Assembly: GCF_932526225.1 (NCBI RefSeq) | Contig: NC_064038.1 | Coordinates: 5,564,741 to 5,628,740, forward strand | Direction: 5' to 3' | DNA from: Nematostella vectensis | Taxonomy: Eukaryota; Cnidaria; Anthozoa; Actiniaria; Edwardsiidae | DNA: 64,000 nucleotides | Part shown: positions 59,199-64,000 of the stretch, one piece after another | How the letters are laid out: every line of letters starts with the position of its first letter | Position numbering within the stretch: position 1 is the first letter of the stretch | Program-made: the position numbers and the translations under genes | Notes under the pieces: generated by a model | What the model was told of the DNA's origin: nothing | The model's input: the letters and a program-made list of their open reading frames with translations, nothing else | The model's database searches: none

Positions 59199-62100
59199 CT
59201 ACTGATAATATGGGTATGACCCTGTGGCACCACGCCCACTTGAGGTGTTCGGCGCACTAACTTGGCCGTACATTCCAGACATTTGCTGGCCCTGTCCAAT
59301 ACCACCGGCCCCAGGCATCATTCCTGGCATCTCTGCGCCCCCAGTGCCAGCTGACCCAATCATTCCTGGCCATGCCCCTGGTGGCATACCCCTTCCCTGA
59401 GATAGCATCTGAGAAAAGTTCCCCTTTTGTCCCATTTGCTGCATATCCCGTCCATCGGGGGCAGCCTTCCTATAATCCATATTTCCCTGGGGACTAAGGT
59501 CCCCCATGGCTGTCGGCTGCCCCATCGGGTGTGTCATTCCTGGTCGAGGCATACCCATACCACCATTTACTTGAGATATTAACTGACTGTACAGCGAAGA
59601 CTGTGTTGTAGTTGGACCACCTGGGTTAGAGACTGCAGCCATTGCATTCCTTCTCTGAACCAAAGCAGCGAGAAGACTGCCTGCTTGTCCAGCTGAGAAG
59701 TCTGTCTTATCTAAATCTTAAAATAAAATAATAAATGAATAAAGAAGAAAATAAAATAAAGGAATTATCAATGGATTACCAAAACCATCTTGCCAGAGTG
59801 TAGCATGTGATACACAACTAACAAAAAAAGTACTATTTACATTTAAAGAACTTAAATCAGCTCATGACCTTACACTCCTGTATAGTTTCCAGGAAAAACA
59901 CTGATTATAGGGCATCTATTAAAAAAACTTCAAATACTCAACTATGATACCTATCATTGAAATCATTGAATATTATCAACATAGCACCAAATATCAATTG
60001 CTTTCTTGACAAATAGACTGTTGTGTTGAGAGGCATGTGTACCAGCTTTCAGGTCTCACTCCTCCGTTGTTTATCTCCGGTGTCACCACCCTTCATACCT
60101 TGCTGGTTCATCTGTCCCTCCATTCTTGAAGTTGTAGATGAAGTAACAGGGGTGCCTCTCTTTTCTGTTAACTCCCCAGCCTTGACCATGTAAAAAGAAG
60201 AAAGGTGACATTATTGATAAAAATAATACTGCAGAGTTAGTTGAATCAAATGTCTTCAATGTCTGGCTGTTAGACTGCCAACTAATGAGTGAGGAAGATT
60301 CCATTGGGTCACTTTAGTCATTGTTAGACGGCCAACTAATGAGTGAGGAAGTCCTGAAAACACCAGGTGTGAAATAAGCACTACCAAAAACTGGAAAAGG
60401 TGAAGCATTGAAAAAATTTTAATGTCTTGGTTGAACTCTACCAAAAGGAAGCAGCAATACATACAGGTGCTCCAGGATTGGCAGAGGGGGGGGGGGGGGG
60501 CAGTCATAGGTATCATATGGAAAAAGGAAAATAATTTGAAGATTCCATGGGATTAATTTAGTAATTGCAAGGAACTATAATGTGTTTTAATAGAACTTAC
60601 TACCATTTAACACAATTATCAGTTACCTTGGCCAATGCATCTAGGCCACTTTCTGGAATTTGTTGTTGACCTGGAAAAATGGGGATTTGTTAATTCTGAC
60701 ATTCCTTTGTTAGGCAAGAGTTCCTCCTAATCAGCCAATGCAAATTGTGCTTTTTTACAATCAGTACTTTGCTATGATGTCCTCAATATCTCGTTAGGAC
60801 AACCCATGATTTGTAGAACTGAGACGACATCTCTCAGAAATAGTAATAAAAAATAAACAACAGTTTAGTACCTTTGGGGCCCCCAGAAAAACGGAATATG
60901 GCCTCGTCGCTGCCTACACCTTGCTTGACACCCTGCTGTTGTTGTTGCTGCATTTGCATGTATTGTTGTTGCATCTCAGGGCTGGTCATGCCTCCTGCTG
61001 GCGAGATCTGTGAGTACTCTGAACTACTGCTTCCAGAGCTGATCGGTCCCATGCTAGCATGGGGCGGCGGCAGGCCGGACGGACTGGCCATGATCTGGGG
61101 AAGGTTTGGCTGCATCTGCTGCTGGTAATCACTGGAATAAAAGTGAAATATCATTTATACATTCAAATGAGTGAATTCCATGCACTGATTGGTCTAAAGC
61201 ATGGTTAAAGCATTTGCTACCTTCATTTGTCATTCAACTGCAGAGCTGACAATACTTCCCAGTGGCACATTGAATAACAGTTTAACAAAAGAAGATTTTA
61301 CCTTATACTGGTTGAATTAAAAGTTTTCCTCAAGAGGTATAAGGTAATCCATTAAAGAACAATTAACCTACAGCTAACCTGCGCTTTTAAATAATGTTTA
61401 TCACCCACTCCTTTATAATTGTTTTTCATTAATACAGCGTTTTATTCCTGATGAAATTTCATAATAACAATCTAAAATGAAGTCAGACATTTTATTGACA
61501 ATATTTGATGGAAAATATCTTGCTTACTTGCTGGAATTAGCAGTTAGAAATGGATGCTTTGTGTGACTTGCCATTGAGTGGGAGCATAAAATTGTGGCGT
61601 GCCTGGCCTTCTTGCCTGGCCTTGTTTAATATCCTTGCTTTGGTCACCTCTTATTGTAACACCAAGATCCTATTTATCTTTATTTTAACCCTTTCACTAT
61701 CAAAACGGCCAAAAGCGGCCAAACGGAAGTGTGACGTTTTTCCTGGAGCGGCCAAAAGCGGCCAATTTGCATACAACTCAAAACAATCGTTCCTCTCCTC
61801 CCTAGGGAATTCATGCTGCAGGAAACACGTGGACTATTGTTCTTACGACATTAGCCAATCAAATCCCACCAACTGCGCATAATTTATCATTGTATGAAGT
61901 GCGTGAGCGCCGACCAAAAACATATCAGTCACCCCTGTACTGCAAACATGGCGGAATCTTTAGCGATCGATGCGAGCAAATTTAGAGCGATTTTTGGTGT
62001 TAATCCTGACGAGAATGATGATGTAAACAATTCTAAAAATGAGTTTCAGGGTTTTGAACTTTCTTCTGAGGAAGAAAGCAGTTCTTCTGAGGAAGAAAGC

Positions 62101-63879
62101 GAAGATGAGAGCGACGAAGATAGTGTTGAAAATTGGTCGGAGCAACTCACGCATTTCGACCTTGAGGACTTCACCGGGCAACAACGGTTGAAGAAAACGG
62201 TATCAGAAGATGCAAAAGCTGATGTTTTCGGATGAACTTATTGGTTTAATTTCTGACGAAACTAACCGATATGAACAATCTATTATCGGGCAGAAGGCCG
62301 ATAGAGAGGCACGGCTGGCGAAGTGGAAGGACGTCACTCCCGACGAACTCCACATGTTCCTTGGGGTAGCGCTAGTGATGGGAATTAATTCCTTGCCACA
62401 GCAAGCCCTTTATTGGTCTCAAAACGCCCTATTTGGAAACCTTGGGATTCAGGACGTGATTCCCAAGACAAGGTTTGAAGAGATCGCCCAATTCCTGCAC
62501 TTCAGCGATCCGAACAACGAGCTACAACATGGGGACGCCGATTACGACCGTCTCTTTAAAGTTCGCACGGTACTGAGCGATGTCTTAAAAAATATCCAGC
62601 AAGCTTACGAGCCCTCAAAGGACAAATCAGTCGATGAGGGAATGATTGCCTTCAAGGGAAGACTTTGCTTTCGCCAATATATGCCTGCAAAGCCGGTGAA
62701 ATACGGCATAAAAGTGTGGATGGCGGCCGACGCGAACAACGGCTATGTGTGCAACTACAAAGTTTACCTTGGGCAAGAAAACAGATAGCGTGTCCATGGA
62801 CTCGGCTATGATGTGGTTATTATATGTTCTATTTATATTTTGTGTCTAAGATAAACAATAATCTTGTAAATGATGCAAAATTTGAGATCATTGGTAGAGA
62901 AGATGGCGCGAAATTTGAATTTTTGTATGAAATTGTAAATTCAAATCATTATAGCTCTAAGCAATAGTGGCAAAAACGCCAATATTTTGGTTCATTAAAA
63001 ACTTCATTATCTGCACTACTTGTTTCTGTGCTTTATTCTTTACAATCTGCCTCCAAAACCTACTGAGCATGCATGTTTTGTTTTGGTGTGTAAATTAGTG
63101 GGGAATGCTAATTAGGCTCCAGGAACAGCAGGATGTGACACACATTGGGCTTCAGTAGTGAAAGGGTTAAAGAATAGTTTTGTGTATAAAGCTTGAACAT
63201 TTGCAATGGGTCTTACTTGTTAACCAGGTTGTTGTTGCATACTATGTACTCCGCTTCATCTGTGTAAGGGTTCTGGAAACTGAAGCAGCTTGTTCTTAGC
63301 CACACCCAGTCACCAGTCTTGGAGCGGAATCGATAACGCACAGACAGAGTCTGGCCTTTCAGCTTCATTACTGCAGGGCAAATGCCAAATCATCAGTCAC
63401 TTGAAAATGACAACAGCAATAGGCAGGTAGACAAATGACAGAAGGATGGACAGCCAGAGGGATGGACAAACAGAGTGACAGAAAGATGTACAGATGGTCA
63501 TTAATGTTATAAGCAGATAGACAGATGACAGACAAACAGAGAGAGGGACAGACACACTGACAAGCAGGATACAGACAGAGAGCAGGGAATGGACAGATGA
63601 ACATATCAACTAATGGATCAGCTATCAAATCCGGGGCGAGAGGAATGTCGTTCTATAGTTGCCCTGACCTCACATCAAAATGAAAAGCATTGTTGACATA
63701 GGGAAAAAGAACAAAAATGGACGGTCACTAAACTGAAAGCAGTTCTTGATCAAGGAAGAAAATCAGACAGACCTTGGTCATAGCTCTCCATCATGTGTTC
63801 GAGGTCATCAGGATGGAAGAAGTCATAGCACAACTGGCCGAGCATGTCGCGGGGCTGGTAGCCAAGGACTTCAGTGACT
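59199..63879 (-). CDS. ARNT: ARNT (bHLH-PAS), C-terminal part, 5' exons beyond the window
   Basis: The dimerisation partner of bHLH-PAS transcription factors such as AHR, HIF-alpha and SIM. Exons visible in order: 63879-63773, 63370-63217, 61131-60872, 60670-60627, 60180-60099 and 59716-59199, with phases consistent. The first two encode most of PAS-B and its following PAC motif: [54 protein letters not shown]. These match ARNT better than BMAL. The remaining 250-odd residues are a Gln/Met/Gly/Pro-rich activation-type tail (QMQQQQQQG), ending [10 protein letters not shown]. The bHLH and PAS-A exons should lie right of the window edge. A piggyBac copy lies in the 61132-63216 intron. Confidence 0.95.
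61689..63166 (+). mobile_element. Non-autonomous piggyBac element in ARNT intron
   Basis: Ends CCCTTTCACTA and TAGTGAAAGGG are perfect inverted repeats, each flanked outside by TTAA (61685-61688 and 63167-63170), the piggyBac target. Subterminal direct repeats of CGGCCAAAAGCGGCCAA occur near 61705 and 61748. The 1478-bp element carries a broken transposase. Its orientation is opposite to ARNT. Confidence 0.97.
61948..62788 (+). pseudogene. piggyBac transposase, frameshifted and truncated
   Basis: A DDE transposase of the piggyBac (DDE_Tnp_1_7) family. The N-terminal frame (61948-62235) begins [12 protein letters not shown] and has the usual Ser/Glu/Asp-rich start. The reading then shifts to another frame near 62210 ([19 protein letters not shown]). 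The conserved core continues with [14 protein letters not shown], the first catalytic Asp in [10 protein letters not shown], and [11 protein letters not shown]. It stops after YLGQENR at 62788. A short remnant (GLGYDVV) follows, but the rest of the catalytic domain, including the second and third Asp and the Cys-rich end, is deleted. It cannot transpose itself. Confidence 0.95.
63424..63600. repeat. Degenerate GACA/GACAGA microsatellite
   Basis: Irregular repeats of GACAGA, GACAGATGA and GATGGACA across about 175 bp in an ARNT intron. Confidence 0.8.
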
Positions 63880-64000
63880 CTGATGGGAGAAGTTATATTA
63901 CCATCAGCAATCATTCAAAATACTACCATCTGAAATCCATTCAAAAGAACATCAGTGACTTTATTGACAAAGGGTGAATTTACACTAACATCAGCAAATA

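Overview
This window is nuclear DNA of an invertebrate animal. Genes are split by many GT-AG introns, the spacers are AT-rich and full of small foldback transposons, and there is no operon organisation. The gene set fits an anthozoan cnidarian such as a sea anemone: a BAK-like BCL-2 protein with a BH3-only protein nearby, a HYL1-like multi-dsRBD protein, USP3, ARNT, and a Penelope-type fragment carrying a hammerhead ribozyme. The species is inferred; no single feature proves it.

Layout. 1-4.0 kb is a decayed Ty3/gypsy retrotransposon whose integrase tail has been amplified into a 58-bp minisatellite. 4.4-6.8 kb is a separate G-rich 40-bp minisatellite. 9.3-11.2 kb (+) is a two-exon core-2-type N-acetylglucosaminyltransferase (GT14). 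11.7-13.4 kb (-) is a DUF167/YggU family gene (C15orf40 homologue). It is divergent from a five-exon gene for an acidic, Ser/Arg-rich protein (13.9-17.3 kb, +), whose second intron holds a 26-bp minisatellite. 22.5-27.3 kb (-) is a two-exon BAK-like gene. About 5.2 kb upstream of it, pointing the other way, is a single-exon BH3-only gene (32.5-32.8 kb, +). The spacer between them holds a long foldback element and the ribozyme-bearing retroelement fragment.

35.9-43.1 kb (-) is an 11-exon gene for a protein of about 945 residues with three N-terminal dsRNA-binding domains and a C-terminal Nudix hydrolase box. I do not recognise this architecture, and it is the strongest candidate here for something undescribed. 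44.9-54.2 kb (-) is a complete 16-exon USP3 deubiquitinase gene. 59.2 kb to the right edge (-) is the 3' half of ARNT, with a broken piggyBac transposon in one intron.

The genes do not form one pathway, except that the executioner-like BAK homologue and the BH3-only protein would act in the same mitochondrial apoptosis pathway. Exon boundaries come from reading splice sites and checking that codon phase is kept at every junction. They have not been checked against transcripts.
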